Shown here in pieces: positions 8,928 through 17,587 of a stretch of DNA of 64,000 bases. Numbering within the stretch: the first letter of the stretch is position 1; each line of letters begins with the position of its first letter. The position numbers were made by a program, and so were the translations under genes. The notes beneath the pieces are model-generated. The model did no database searches. It saw only the letters and a list, made by a program, of their open reading frames with translations, and was not told where the DNA came from. Source of the DNA: Burkholderia sp. NRF60-BP8 (GTDB lineage: Bacteria > Pseudomonadota > Gammaproteobacteria > Burkholderiales > Burkholderiaceae); the NCBI RefSeq assembly GCF_001522585.2, contig NZ_CP013373.1:1612001-1676000 (forward strand). Direction: 5' to 3'.

Positions 8928-9866
8928 CTATCGCGAAAGCGCGGCGCCGGCGGCGGTGCGCTCGATCATGTCGGCCACTTCCGCGGCCGTCGGCGCATAG
9001 GCGCCCGCATGCGCACAGGCGACGGCCGCGCACGCGGCCGCGTAGCGCAGATGCTCGGCGGCCGACGCTTCGGGCCGTGCGAGCTGGCTCGCGAGCCAGC
9101 CGCCGATGCTCGCGTCGCCGCAGCCGACCGTGTCGGCAACTTCGGTCGGGAACGCGGGCTGGAACAGCACGGTATCGCGATGCAGCAGTTGCATGCCGGC
9201 TGCGCCGCGCGTGACGAGCATCGTCGCGTCGGGCGCCCACGCGCGCAGTTGCGCGAGCGCGGCCGCTTCGTCGAGTTCCGGAAACAGCCCGCGCAGATCC
9301 TCGTCGGATACCTTGATCCAGTCGGCGAGCGCGGTCAGCCGGCGTAGCGTGTCGCGATACGACGGCGCGGCCATCGGCGCGCGGAAGTTCGGGTCGAACG
9401 AGATTCGCTTGCCGGCCGCGCGCGCGGCCTGCGCGAGCGCGATCAGGCGCGACGCGAGCGGCTCGCGCACGACGCCGAGCGAGCCGACGTGCACGATGTC
9501 GGCCGCGTCGAAGGCGCCGGCGGGCAAGTCGTCCGGATCGAACGCGAGATCGGCGCTGTTTTCGCCGATGAAGAAATAGTGGGGCGGCTGCTTCGATACG
9601 ACCATCGCGAGCAGCGGTGCGCGGTCGACCTGCCGGATGAAACGCATGTCGAGCCCGGCGTCGGCGCTCTTGCGCATCAGTTCGTCGCCGAAGATGTCGC
9701 GGCTCACCGTGCCGGCGAAGGCCGTCGGCGCGCCGAGTCGCGACGCGACGCGCGCGACGTTCCAGCACGAGCCGCCGGCGATGCTGTGCCAGTGCCGTGC
9801 GTCGTCGCGGATGAAATCGGTCAGCGCTTCGCCGAAAACGATCAGGCGGGGAAACATCATCGTCAT
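8928..9866 (-). CDS. PfkB-family sugar kinase (probable fructokinase)
   Basis: A 312-residue ribokinase/PfkB-family kinase. It shows the N-terminal GEALTDFI and GGSCWNVARVASRLG segments and the C-terminal anion-hole motif DTVGCGDASIGGW with the catalytic Asp. It is the last gene of a minus-strand sugar operon (ROK, ATPase, permease, binding protein, kinase). By analogy with the rhizobial frc operon, it probably phosphorylates fructose after uptake, but the sugar is inferred only from gene order. Start ATG at 9866 follows a GAGG-like site; there are 133 bp between it and the binding-protein gene. Confidence 0.88.
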   Translation of the reverse strand: MTMMFPRLIVFGEALTDFIRDDARHWHSIAGGSCWNVARVASRLGAPTAFAGTVSRDIFGDELMRKSADAGLDMRFIRQVDRAPLLAMVVSKQPPHYFFIGENSADLAFDPDDLPAGAFDAADIVHVGSLGVVREPLASRLIALAQAARAAGKRISFDPNFRAPMAAPSYRDTLRRLTALADWIKVSDEDLRGLFPELDEAAALAQLRAWAPDATMLVTRGAAGMQLLHRDTVLFQPAFPTEVADTVGCGDASIGGWLASQLARPEASAAEHLRYAAACAAVACAHAGAYAPTAAEVADMIERTAAGAALSR

Positions 9867-9999
9867 GTTGAAACCTCGTGCCGCGGCGTCGCGTGCGGCC
9901 GTACGGTAGTTGATCTGAATCCGAACGGGCGGGCCGTGCCGGCCGTCGCGCGCGGCGACGCGGCACGGCACCGCCCGGCCTCGCGGGCGGTCGCCGCGA

Positions 10000-10944
10000 T
10001 CAGCGCGGGGAACTCCAGCCCTTGTAGGTCTTCACGTTGTCGCGCGTGACGAGCGTCGGCTCGATCAGGATCATCGGGTTGGCCGGCTTCTGGCCGTTCA
10101 TGATCCCGTAGCCGACGTTGACGGCCTGCTGCGCCATCGCCCACGGATCCTGGCTCGACGACGCCTGCACGAGCGTGTTCGACTTCAGCGCCGCCTCGAT
10201 GTCGGGCGCGCCGTCGACCGACGTGATCACGATGTTCGGGCGGTTCAGCTGTTTCGCCGCGAGATCGCTGCCGATCGCCTGCGGGTCGTTGATCGTGAAC
10301 ACGCCGTCGAGCTTCGGAAAGCGCGTCAGATAGCCCTGCATCGCGTTCATCCCGCCTTCGCGCGAGCCCTTGCCGTCCTGGTCGCTCGACAGCAGCTTGA
10401 TGCCAGGATTCTTCGCGAGCACGGCCTTGCAGCCGTTCACGCGGTCGATCACGGCCGACACCTGCGGGCCGTTCTCGATGATCACGTTGCCCTTGCCGTT
10501 CAGCTTCTTCGCGAGGTAGTCGCACGCGAGTTCGCCGGCCTTCACGTTGTTGGTCTGCACGGTCGCGTTCGCGCCGGCCGCCGCGACGTCCACCGCGACG
10601 ACCGTGATGCCGGCTGCCTGCGCCTTCTTCACCGCCGGCTCGATCGCCTTCGGGTCGGTGGCGTTCAGCAGGATCATGTCGACGTGCGCGGAGATGAAGT
10701 TGTCGATCTGCGTGAACTGCTTGTTCAGGTCGTAGTCGGCCGAGACGGCGGTGACTTTCGCATTCGGATTGAGCTGCTTCGCGCGTGCCTCGGCGCCCTT
10801 GACGATCGTGACGAAGTACGGGTTGCCGAGCGACCCGACCGTGACGCCGATCGATTTCAGCGGCTTGTCGGCGGCATGGGCGGCGGCGGTGCCGAATGCG
10901 AGTGCGCAGGCGACGGCGGTCAGGGCGGCTTGGTTCTTGAACAT
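10000..10944 (-). CDS. Sugar ABC transporter, periplasmic binding protein
   Basis: A 314-residue type-1 periplasmic binding protein of the RbsB/FrcB class. A signal peptide (MFKNQAALTAVACALAFG to the HAADKP cleavage region) is followed by the sugar-binding fold: IGVTVGSLGNPYFVTIVKGAE, seen as GVTVGSLGNPYFVTIVKGAE, then NATDPKAIEPAVKKAQAAGI and DQDGKGSREGG. It captures a monosaccharide and delivers it to the permease encoded upstream in the same transcript. ATG has GGAG nine bases upstream. Order and family suggest fructose, ribose or a related sugar. Confidence 0.9.
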   Translation of the reverse strand: MFKNQAALTAVACALAFGTAAAHAADKPLKSIGVTVGSLGNPYFVTIVKGAEARAKQLNPNAKVTAVSADYDLNKQFTQIDNFISAHVDMILLNATDPKAIEPAVKKAQAAGITVVAVDVAAAGANATVQTNNVKAGELACDYLAKKLNGKGNVIIENGPQVSAVIDRVNGCKAVLAKNPGIKLLSSDQDGKGSREGGMNAMQGYLTRFPKLDGVFTINDPQAIGSDLAAKQLNRPNIVITSVDGAPDIEAALKSNTLVQASSSQDPWAMAQQAVNVGYGIMNGQKPANPMILIEPTLVTRDNVKTYKGWSSPR

Positions 10945-11040
10945 GTCGTTGTGTCTCCGGAAGGTCCGTTGGCTAACTGGCGCAGGAGGACCTGCCTGCG
11001 CCTCGATGGTTGAACGTGGAGCGGTACGGCGCGGATACGG

Positions 11041-12078
11041 TCAGGTACGGGCCGAGTCGCGCTGGCGGTAGCGGTCGAGCGCGACCGCGCCGATGATCAC
11101 GAGCCCCTTGATGATGTATTGCCAGATGTCGGATACGCCGAGCAGCACGAGGCCGTTGGTCAGCACCGCGATGATCAGCGCGCCGATCAGCGTGCCGACG
11201 ATCGAACCGACGCCGCCGACGAAGCTCGTGCCGCCGAGGATCACCGCGGCGATCGCGTCGAGCTCGTACGACTGGCCGAGCTGCAAGCCGTTGGCCGCAT
11301 ACAGGCGCGCGGCCGACATCACCGCGCCGAGGCCCGCGAGCAGGCCCGACGCCGCATACACGAACATCTGGATCGCCCGCACGTTGATGCCGGACAGGCG
11401 CGCGGCTTCCGGGTTGCCGCCGACCGAGTAGATCCGCATCCCGAGCACCGTGCGGCGCAGGATGAACCACGAGATCGCGATCACCGCGCATGCGATCACG
11501 ACGAGCCACGGCACGCCGAGGATCGAACCGTTGCCGATGAACGCGAACGGCAGTTGCGGATTGAACACCGTCGTGTCGTTGCCGATCAGGCGCGCGACGC
11601 CGCGCACGGCCGTCATCGCGCCGAGCGTGACGATGAACGGCGGCAGGCGCAGGAACGAGATCAGCCCGCCGTTGATCGCGCCGAACACGAGACCGACGGC
11701 GAGCGCGAACGGCACGCCGAGCCAGCCCCAGCCGGGAATGGTCGACGCGAGCAGCGCCGCGACGGCCGCGGCGGCGAGCACCGAGCCGACCGACAGGTCG
11801 ATGCCGCCCGTCAGGATCACGAAGGTCATGCCGGCGGCGAGCACGATGTTGATCGACGCCTGCTGCGTGACGATCGACAGGTTCTGCAGCGTGAAGAAGC
11901 CGTCGGTCAGGAAGCCGAAGCCGACGCACAGGACCAGCAGCACCGGCAGCATGCCGGCCGTGCGGATCAGCGATTGCATGCGGGCGCGATGATCGGCGCC
12001 GCGCATCAGGGGCGTGCGGTTGGCGACCGGATGGGCGGTCGCGGAAGCGAGGTTCCGCTGCTTGGTCGGGTTGATCAT
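11041..12078 (-). CDS. Sugar ABC transporter, permease (RbsC/FrcC class)
   Basis: A 345-residue inner-membrane permease with 8-10 hydrophobic segments. The conserved blocks GGIDLSVGSVLAAAA and GGTSFVGGVGSIVGTLIGAL are hallmarks of the carbohydrate uptake transporter 2 (CUT2) family. The N-terminal 30 residues are polar and family members often start nearer MQSLIRTAGML, so the start could be downstream. It forms the membrane channel for the ATPase encoded immediately upstream (40 bp) and the binding protein downstream. Confidence 0.9.
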   Translation of the reverse strand: MINPTKQRNLASATAHPVANRTPLMRGADHRARMQSLIRTAGMLPVLLVLCVGFGFLTDGFFTLQNLSIVTQQASINIVLAAGMTFVILTGGIDLSVGSVLAAAAVAALLASTIPGWGWLGVPFALAVGLVFGAINGGLISFLRLPPFIVTLGAMTAVRGVARLIGNDTTVFNPQLPFAFIGNGSILGVPWLVVIACAVIAISWFILRRTVLGMRIYSVGGNPEAARLSGINVRAIQMFVYAASGLLAGLGAVMSAARLYAANGLQLGQSYELDAIAAVILGGTSFVGGVGSIVGTLIGALIIAVLTNGLVLLGVSDIWQYIIKGLVIIGAVALDRYRQRDSART

Positions 12079-12118
12079 TTCGGTACCTTGAAAGAAGAGG
12101 GAAATGAAGGGGCCGTGG

Positions 12119-13672
12119 TCAATGCGCGTCGGCCAGCTCGGCCTGCGAGCCGGTGGCGAGCGCGATGATCGCTTCCTGCGTGATCGGCGTATGCGTGTGG
12201 CCGCCGAGTTCGCCCGCGATCTCGCCTTCGCGCATCACGAGCACGCGGTCGGCGACGCCGATGATTTCCGGCAGTTCGCTCGAAATCACGATCACGCCTA
12301 CGCCGGCACGGGCCAGTTCGTTGATGATCCGGTAGATCTCGGATTTCGCGCCGATGTCGACGCCGCGCGTCGGCTCGTCGAGGATCAGCACGCGCGGCTT
12401 CGTTTCGAGCAGGCGCGACAGCAGCACTTTCTGCTGGTTGCCGCCCGACAGCGCGCCGACGTTGACGTTCGCGTGCGGTACGCGGATCGACAGCGATGCG
12501 ATCGCGTCGCGTGCGCGTTCGGCGCCGCGGGCGAGATCGAGCGCGCCGAGCCGGGCATCGCGGCTGCACACCGAGATGTTGATATTGTCGCGCACGCTCA
12601 TGTCGAGGAACAGGCCCTGGCGCTTGCGGTCCTCGGTCAGGTAGACGAGGCCCGCGTCGATCGCGTCGCGCGGCGAGTGCGCGCCGAACGTGCGCTCGCC
12701 GAGCTTCACGTCGCCGCGCACGCGCGGCTCGGCGCCGAAGATCAGCCGCGCGAGCTCGGTGCGGCCCGCGCCGACGAGGCCCGCGATGCCGAGCACCTCG
12801 CCCGCATGCAGGTCGAGGCTGCAGCCGCGCACGCGCGCGCCGTCGGCGACGTCGCGGACCGACAGCAGCAGGTGGCCGGGGTCGTACGGCGCGTGTTCCT
12901 TCTTGTAGAACCCGGAGATGTCGCGGCCGACCATCATCGCGACGAGCCGCTCGGCCGACAGCGCCGCGCGCTCCAGCGTGCCGACGTACGCGCCGTCGCG
13001 CAGCACCGACACGCGGTCGGACAGTTCGTAGATCTCCGCCATCCGGTGGCTGATGTAGATGATCGCGAGGCCTTCCTCGCGCAGCTGGCGGATCAGACGG
13101 AACAGGTGTTCGGTTTCGCGCGACGACAACGGCGTGGTCGGCTCGTCCATCACGAGGATGCGGGCGCGGGTGTGCACGGCGCGCGCGATTTCGACGAGCT
13201 GCTGTTCGGCGATCGACAGCGTGTCGACGAGCGTGTCCGGTCCGAACGGGGCGCCCAGGCGTGCGAGCACGTCCTGGCAGCCGCGCGCCATCGCCGCGCG
13301 GTCGATGGTGCCCCAGCGCCGGTTGCCGCGGCGCAGTTCGCGGCCGACGTAGATGTTTTCCGCGACGGTCAGGTTCGGCGACAGGCACAGCTCCTGGTAG
13401 ATCACCGCGACGCCGGCATCGCGCGCGGCGAGCGGGCCGTCGATGTCGATGCGTTGGCCGTCGATCAGGATCTCGCCGCCGGCGTCGGCGCGATAGGCGC
13501 CCGACAGGATCTTCATCAGCGTCGATTTGCCCGCGCCGTTCTCGCCCATCAGCGAATGGATCTCGCCCGGATAGACGGTCAGGCTGACGTTGTCGAGCGC
13601 GCGCACGGCCGGGAACGTCTTGCTGATTCCGCGCATCTCGAGCAACGGACGGGGCGACTCAGATCGCGACAT
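12119..13672 (-). CDS. Sugar ABC transporter, double ATPase (RbsA/FrcA class)
   Basis: A 517-residue tandem ATP-binding subunit typical of CUT2 importers. The first half carries Walker [10 protein letters not shown], the signature region [15 protein letters not shown] and Walker [13 protein letters not shown]. The second half has a degenerate Walker A ([11 protein letters not shown]), the signature [15 protein letters not shown] and [11 protein letters not shown], as usual for this family in which the second site is often weak. Its start codon overlaps the end of the ROK gene by 14 bases, so the two are translationally coupled. Confidence 0.93.
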   Translation of the reverse strand: MSRSESPRPLLEMRGISKTFPAVRALDNVSLTVYPGEIHSLMGENGAGKSTLMKILSGAYRADAGGEILIDGQRIDIDGPLAARDAGVAVIYQELCLSPNLTVAENIYVGRELRRGNRRWGTIDRAAMARGCQDVLARLGAPFGPDTLVDTLSIAEQQLVEIARAVHTRARILVMDEPTTPLSSRETEHLFRLIRQLREEGLAIIYISHRMAEIYELSDRVSVLRDGAYVGTLERAALSAERLVAMMVGRDISGFYKKEHAPYDPGHLLLSVRDVADGARVRGCSLDLHAGEVLGIAGLVGAGRTELARLIFGAEPRVRGDVKLGERTFGAHSPRDAIDAGLVYLTEDRKRQGLFLDMSVRDNINISVCSRDARLGALDLARGAERARDAIASLSIRVPHANVNVGALSGGNQQKVLLSRLLETKPRVLILDEPTRGVDIGAKSEIYRIINELARAGVGVIVISSELPEIIGVADRVLVMREGEIAGELGGHTHTPITQEAIIALATGSQAELADAH

Positions 13673-14906
13673 GGTTGACCTCCTGCGAGTCGGTGCGGGC
13701 GCCCTTGAGGATGCCGGCCCGCGGGGAGAAGTTGAAAAACATCGGCAGCGTGGCGGCGCCGATCGCGCCGGCGTCGGCGCCGAACGTGCCGCGCACGAGC
13801 ACGGGCGTACCGCGGGCCTCCGGCGCGGTGGCCACGAGCGCCGCGCGCAGGCGGGTCGTGACCGCGTCGAGCAGGCCCGCGTCGGTGTCGGCGTCGATCA
13901 CGACCACCGGCGCGTCGATCACGCACAACACCGCGCGCAACGCCGGCGCGAGGGCGTCGACGCAATCGTCGATCCATTCGTCGACGGCCGGCAGGCCGCG
14001 TGCGATGCAGGCTTCGAGATCGGCGCGGTTCTCGACCGTTTCGCCGCGATGACGCAGGTGGCGCACGAGCGCATGCAGCGATGCGCGCGCGAGCAGGATG
14101 TCCCATTGGCCGCGCGGCGGCGGCGCGGACGCCAGCCGGCTCGGCGGCACCGGAATCACCGCGATGTCCCCCGCATTGCCCGTCACGCCGCGCAGGCAGT
14201 CGCCGTCGATCGCGATCCCGCCGCCGATCGCCGGCCCGATGAACAGGTAGACGAAGTCGTCGCACTGCCGGCCGTATCCGTAGAACAGTTCGGCGATCGC
14301 GGCTGCGTTGCCGTCGTTTTCGCCGAAGACGGGCAGCGACAGCGTGCGACCGAGGTCGGCCGCGAAATCGACGTCTTCCCACGCGCGGAACGTGTCGGGC
14401 GCGAGGCCGAGCTCGCGCATCCACGCACCGAGGTTGTACGGCTGCGCGACGCCGATACCGGTGAGACGGGCGCGTTCATGGTCGGGGAGCAGGGCCTGCA
14501 TCGCGTCGATGTCGTGACGCACGATCTCGAGCACGTCGGCGGGCGGGGGAAGCAGCGTGTCGTGCGAGCGGCGGCCGAGCACGTCGCCCGCGAAATTGAC
14601 GAGGGCCGTCTCGATGCGCATCCGGTCGAGATGGACGCCGATGCCGAACGCGCCGCGCGGATCGAGCCGGATCAGCGAAGCCGGCTGGCCGCGCTGGCCT
14701 TCGGTGCGGCCGGCGAACTCGATCAGCTTTGCGTCGGCGAGCGACGCGATGATGCTGCCGACCGCCGTCCCCGTCATGCTCGCGAGACGGGCGAGATCGG
14801 CCTTCGATGCGCTGCCCGCGCGGCGCAGCGTCTTCAGCAACAGGCGCTCGTTGTAACGGCGCACGTTGGCCGAATTGCTTCCCTGGCCGAAGTGCGGGCT
14901 TCTCAT
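13659..14906 (-). CDS. ROK-family transcriptional regulator of the sugar operon
   Basis: A 415-residue NagC/XylR-type repressor. The N-terminus has a winged helix-turn-helix ([26 protein letters not shown], seen as [15 protein letters not shown]), followed by a ROK sugar-kinase-like domain with the phosphate-binding [17 protein letters not shown] and [14 protein letters not shown] motifs. ATG at 14906 with GGAG upstream is preferred over an ATG five codons earlier. It is the promoter-proximal gene of the sugar operon and overlaps the ATPase gene. A perfect palindrome 37 bp upstream is the likely operator. A similar regulator, FrcR, accompanies the frc fructose genes of rhizobia; identity of inducer is inference. 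Confidence 0.88.
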   Translation of the reverse strand: MRSPHFGQGSNSANVRRYNERLLLKTLRRAGSASKADLARLASMTGTAVGSIIASLADAKLIEFAGRTEGQRGQPASLIRLDPRGAFGIGVHLDRMRIETALVNFAGDVLGRRSHDTLLPPPADVLEIVRHDIDAMQALLPDHERARLTGIGVAQPYNLGAWMRELGLAPDTFRAWEDVDFAADLGRTLSLPVFGENDGNAAAIAELFYGYGRQCDDFVYLFIGPAIGGGIAIDGDCLRGVTGNAGDIAVIPVPPSRLASAPPPRGQWDILLARASLHALVRHLRHRGETVENRADLEACIARGLPAVDEWIDDCVDALAPALRAVLCVIDAPVVVIDADTDAGLLDAVTTRLRAALVATAPEARGTPVLVRGTFGADAGAIGAATLPMFFNFSPRAGILKGARTDSQEVNHVAI

Positions 14907-14942
14907 GGCGTCTCCTTCCATGTCGCACCGCTCGGCGGCGCA

Positions 14943-14969
14943 TTAAATAAATCACGTTGATTTATTTAA
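14943..14969. promoter_or_regulatory. Perfect 27-bp palindrome, probable ROK operator
   Basis: Two perfectly complementary 12-base arms, TTAAATAAATCA and TGATTTATTTAA, flank a CGT centre. It is AT-rich in a GC-rich genome and sits 37 bp upstream of the ROK start codon. AT-rich palindromes of this kind are typical NagC/XylR-family operators. It probably mediates autoregulation of the whole sugar operon. Confidence 0.75.
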
Positions 14970-15109
14970 CCGCGTGGGCGAGGACCTGTCAGCCTAGGGA
15001 AATCCCGGTTTCTGTTTCGTGACGGGCGAGGGAAGGAGGGCGGGTGCGGACACCCGAAATCGGGGAGGGATAGCGGAGGGACTGCAACGGTTCCGGGGTC
15101 GGAAATGAA

Positions 15110-15136
15110 AAAAGGCCGGCTAAAAGCCGGCCTTTT
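15110..15136 (-). terminator. Intrinsic terminator of tRNA-Leu copy 1
   Basis: An inverted repeat with arms AAAAGGCCGGC and GCCGGCCTTTT and a five-base loop lies just downstream of the tRNA on the minus strand and ends in a T run. The same element follows all three tRNA-Leu copies. Confidence 0.8.
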
Positions 15137-15147
15137 CAAAAAACAGA

Positions 15148-15234
15148 TGGTGCCCAGGAGAGGACTCGAACCTCCACGGTGTTGCCACCGCTAGGACCTG
15201 AACCTAGTGCGTCTACCAATTCCGCCACCTGGGC
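15148..15234 (-). tRNA. tRNA-Leu (CAG), copy 1
   Basis: On the minus strand an 87-base cloverleaf runs from GCCCAGG to CCTGGGC, A, CCA. The anticodon loop TTCAGGT gives anticodon CAG (codon CUG), there is a long variable arm as expected for a class II tRNA, and the TTCGAGTCC T-arm is intact. CCA is encoded. It differs by one base in the variable arm from copies 2 and 3. Confidence 0.97.
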
Positions 15235-15264
15235 ACGTTCGCTTGCTGCGATGCGAAGACCGCT

Positions 15265-15292
15265 ATTGTAGCGTGTCTTTACGGACTGTCAA
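15265..15292 (-). promoter_or_regulatory. Sigma-70 promoter of tRNA-Leu copy 1
   Basis: Read on the minus strand, TTGACA is followed after 16 bases by TACAAT, immediately upstream of the tRNA. The same spacing occurs at all three tRNA-Leu copies. Confidence 0.75.
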
Positions 15293-15386
15293 TATAATTT
15301 TGGGACGCGAACCAAAATAATGGGCAGTTTGATGGAGGCGAAGCCCGTGCCGAACATGCGCATCGATTCGGGGGCTCGAAATGAAA

Positions 15387-15412
15387 AAAGGCCGGCTAAA
15401 AGCCGACCTTTT
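15387..15412 (-). terminator. Intrinsic terminator of tRNA-Leu copy 2
   Basis: Nearly identical to the copy 1 hairpin but with one changed base. In minus-strand RNA the change gives a G-U pair, so the stem is preserved only in the tRNA sense direction, supporting a real terminator. Confidence 0.75.
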
Positions 15413-15422
15413 CAAAAACAGA

Positions 15423-15509
15423 TGGTGCCCAGGAGAGGACTCGAACCTCCACGATGTTGCCACCGCTAGGACCTGAACCTAGTGCGTCTACCAATTCCGC
15501 CACCTGGGC
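15423..15509 (-). tRNA. tRNA-Leu (CAG), copy 2
   Basis: An 87-base minus-strand tRNA identical to copy 1 except for one variable-arm base. Anticodon CAG; encoded CCA. It begins 188 bp beyond copy 1 and has its own promoter and terminator, so the pair is a tandem duplication of a full transcription unit. Confidence 0.97.
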
Positions 15510-15540
15510 ACGTTTCGCTTGCTGCGATGCGAAGACCGCT

Positions 15541-15568
15541 ATTGTAGCGTGCCGGGAAAGTCTGTCAA
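15541..15568 (-). promoter_or_regulatory. Sigma-70 promoter of tRNA-Leu copy 2
   Basis: Minus-strand TTGACA, 16-base spacer, TACAAT, placed as at copy 1. Confidence 0.75.
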
Positions 15569-15621
15569 TACAATTTCAGCCGGCCACATAAAAAAATTTG
15601 CCGCCCTGGCGGGGCGGCCTC

Positions 15622-16611
15622 TCACACGCCGACCGGCTCCGCGCGATTCGCCGTGAAATTCCAGCGCTGCGCTTCTTGCGTGTCGACTCGGGTCGGCAAT
15701 ACCCCGGCCGCGAGGAACGTGTCGGCGATCTGCTGCTGCTCGCCGAAGTGTTGCGCGATCACCGGCCGCACGAGGTAGCTGCGTCGCGAATTCGCGCGTG
15801 CGATCGTCGCGGCGTCGAGCCCCCAGATGGGCGCGAGCGTATTCGCGGCTTCCTGCTGGTGATCGTGCAGCCACGTGCCGGTCTGCGACAAGCGATCGAA
15901 CAGAATCCGGACGGCATCGGGATGCGCGGCGGCGAAGCCGCTCGATGCGAGGTAGTAGCGCTGATAGGATGCGAGCCCGCTGCCGTCGGCGAGAATCCGC
16001 ACATCGGGACGCTGGTCGACCGACGCGATATAGGGATCCCACGTGATCCAGGCGTCCACGCTGTCGCGCTCGAACGCCGCGCGGCCGTCCGCGGGCGTCA
16101 GGTAGTGGATCGCCGTATCGGCGGCAGCGAGGCGTGCGCGTGCGAGCGCAACGAGCAACAGGTAGTGGCTGCCGGCGGCCTTGGTGACCGCGATGCGCTT
16201 GCCCTTCAGGTCGGCGAGGGTGCGCAATGCGCTGTCCTTTTTCACGATGATCGCCTGTGCTTTCGGCGACGGCGCTTCCTGCGCGACATACACGAAACGC
16301 GCGTGGGCCGCCTGCGCGAAGACCGGGACCGTATCGGCGACGTCGGCGCTGAAATCGACGGCGCCGACGTTGAGCGCCTCGGTCAGCGGCAATCCGCTGG
16401 CGAATTCATGCCACGACACGCGCAGGCCGAGCGGCGCAAGCGCCTGCTCGAGTGTGCCGTGCGCCTTGAGCAGCGTGATCAGCGTCGACGATTTCTGGTA
16501 GCCGATGCGCAGCGCGGCAGGCGCATTTTCCGCACGCGTGCGGATACCCGTGGCGGCGAGGCCCGCGGCCAGTATCGTGCGCGCAAACGCGCGGCGGTTC
16601 ATCGACGTCAT
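15622..16611 (-). CDS. Sulfonate-type ABC binding protein (SsuA-like)
   Basis: A 329-residue periplasmic binding protein of the SsuA/TauA/NitT group. A twin-Arg-like leader (MNRRAFARTILAAGLAATG) is followed by LRIGYQKSSTLITLLKAHGTLE, seen as LRIGYQKSSTLITLLKA, the VGAVDFSADVADTVPVFAQAA block and LKGKRIAVTKAAGSHYLL, all characteristic of aliphatic-sulfonate binding proteins. Start ATG 16611 has GAGGAA upstream. No permease or ATPase lies beside it; the ssuD-C-B-F genes are 25 kb away, and that cluster lacks an SsuA. It may serve them or a second system. Confidence 0.85.
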   Translation of the reverse strand: MTSMNRRAFARTILAAGLAATGIRTRAENAPAALRIGYQKSSTLITLLKAHGTLEQALAPLGLRVSWHEFASGLPLTEALNVGAVDFSADVADTVPVFAQAAHARFVYVAQEAPSPKAQAIIVKKDSALRTLADLKGKRIAVTKAAGSHYLLLVALARARLAAADTAIHYLTPADGRAAFERDSVDAWITWDPYIASVDQRPDVRILADGSGLASYQRYYLASSGFAAAHPDAVRILFDRLSQTGTWLHDHQQEAANTLAPIWGLDAATIARANSRRSYLVRPVIAQHFGEQQQIADTFLAAGVLPTRVDTQEAQRWNFTANRAEPVGV

Positions 16612-16900
16612 CAAGCGGGTTCCTCGGTGGATGGGTTGCGGTGAGGCGAGCCGGCTAACGTACCAACCCCGAGGGCGGCCGATAACCGATAAATTCTGCT
16701 ATCGATCCAACCAGCCGGCATAAGCGGAGCGCTCGCTGATTCGGATGCGCTCGCCGGGTGTCGGAGCGTGCCGGTTTTCGGCTGCGCGCGGGGTGACCCG
16801 GATTGCGCCGAGCAGTCGCCTCATACGCGCGCGCTTCAAGGTGCGCCGGGTACGACCGTTGCTCGAAAAAGCGCGTATGCCTTTATCGAGGAGAGTGATC

Positions 16901-17422
16901 ATGCCCGAACAGAGAGCGATCCAGCGAGCGCGCGCCGACAAGCGCAGCGGCAAGTCGCCGAGCACGCAAGCAGGCGAGTTCGTCAAGGAAGAGATCGACC
17001 GCGTACGCAGCGGCAAGCACGGCGTACGCTCCGCCAAGCAGGCCATCGCCATCGGTCTGTCGCAGGCGCGGCGTGCGGGTGTCGATCTCGAGCCGCCCGC
17101 GAAGGGCAAGACGAGCGAAGCGACCCGCAAGAAGGCAGCACAGGACACCGCTGCGGGACAAGGCAGGAAAAAGACGAGCCCGAGCACCGAATCGAAAGCG
17201 AAACGCTCGCGCACCACGACCGCCGTGTTGAAGCGCGAGAGTAAGGAGGGGGCGTCGTCGACCGCGATGTCGGAGCAGGCGAAGCGCGCGGCCGCGCGCC
17301 GTCCGGCCGCGAGCCGTTCCGCGGCGGCCAAGAAGGCGGCGCAGACCAAGGGCGCGGCAGGCCGCTCGGCAGCGGCAAAGAAGGCGGCACAGACGCGGGC
17401 GGCTCGTTCGCATCATCACTGA
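16901..17422 (+). CDS. Basic Lys/Ala-rich protein, DUF6496-like
   Basis: A 173-residue, highly basic protein. The N-terminal half holds a conserved-looking core, KHGVRSAKQAIAIGLSQARRAG, seen as GVRSAKQAIAIGLSQARRAG around residues 41-60, which resembles DUF6496 proteins. The C-terminal half is low complexity, with two copies of SAAAKKAAQT and an Ala/Lys/Arg/Ser composition like the tails of bacterial histone-H1-like proteins, ending in three His. It probably binds DNA or another polyanion; this is inference. ATG at 16901 has a GAGGAG site. It stands alone, 166 bp from the end of the convergent CYTH-CHAD gene. Confidence 0.78.
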   Translation: MPEQRAIQRARADKRSGKSPSTQAGEFVKEEIDRVRSGKHGVRSAKQAIAIGLSQARRAGVDLEPPAKGKTSEATRKKAAQDTAAGQGRKKTSPSTESKAKRSRTTTAVLKRESKEGASSTAMSEQAKRAAARRPAASRSAAAKKAAQTKGAAGRSAAAKKAAQTRAARSHHH

Positions 17423-17587
17423 CGCGTTGGCCGACCGGCAACGCGCCCTCGATCGCGGCGCCGGCGAAGCGTCGGCAGCACGGGCAGACCTTGCGCGCTC
17501 GCGCGGAATGGGCTGCTGCGCGAGCACCCGCTGCCGCAGCGGTTGCGGCTATGCCGGGCTCGATACGGCGTGGCCGGCATGCGATCT

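Noticed and set aside
12104..13678. A 524-codon + strand frame opposite the sugar ABC ATPase.
   Set aside because: It is the antisense of a clear ABC ATPase with all motifs on the minus strand.
15148..15509. A CRISPR-like or other interspersed repeat.
   Set aside because: The repeated units are complete tRNA-Leu genes with promoters and terminators.
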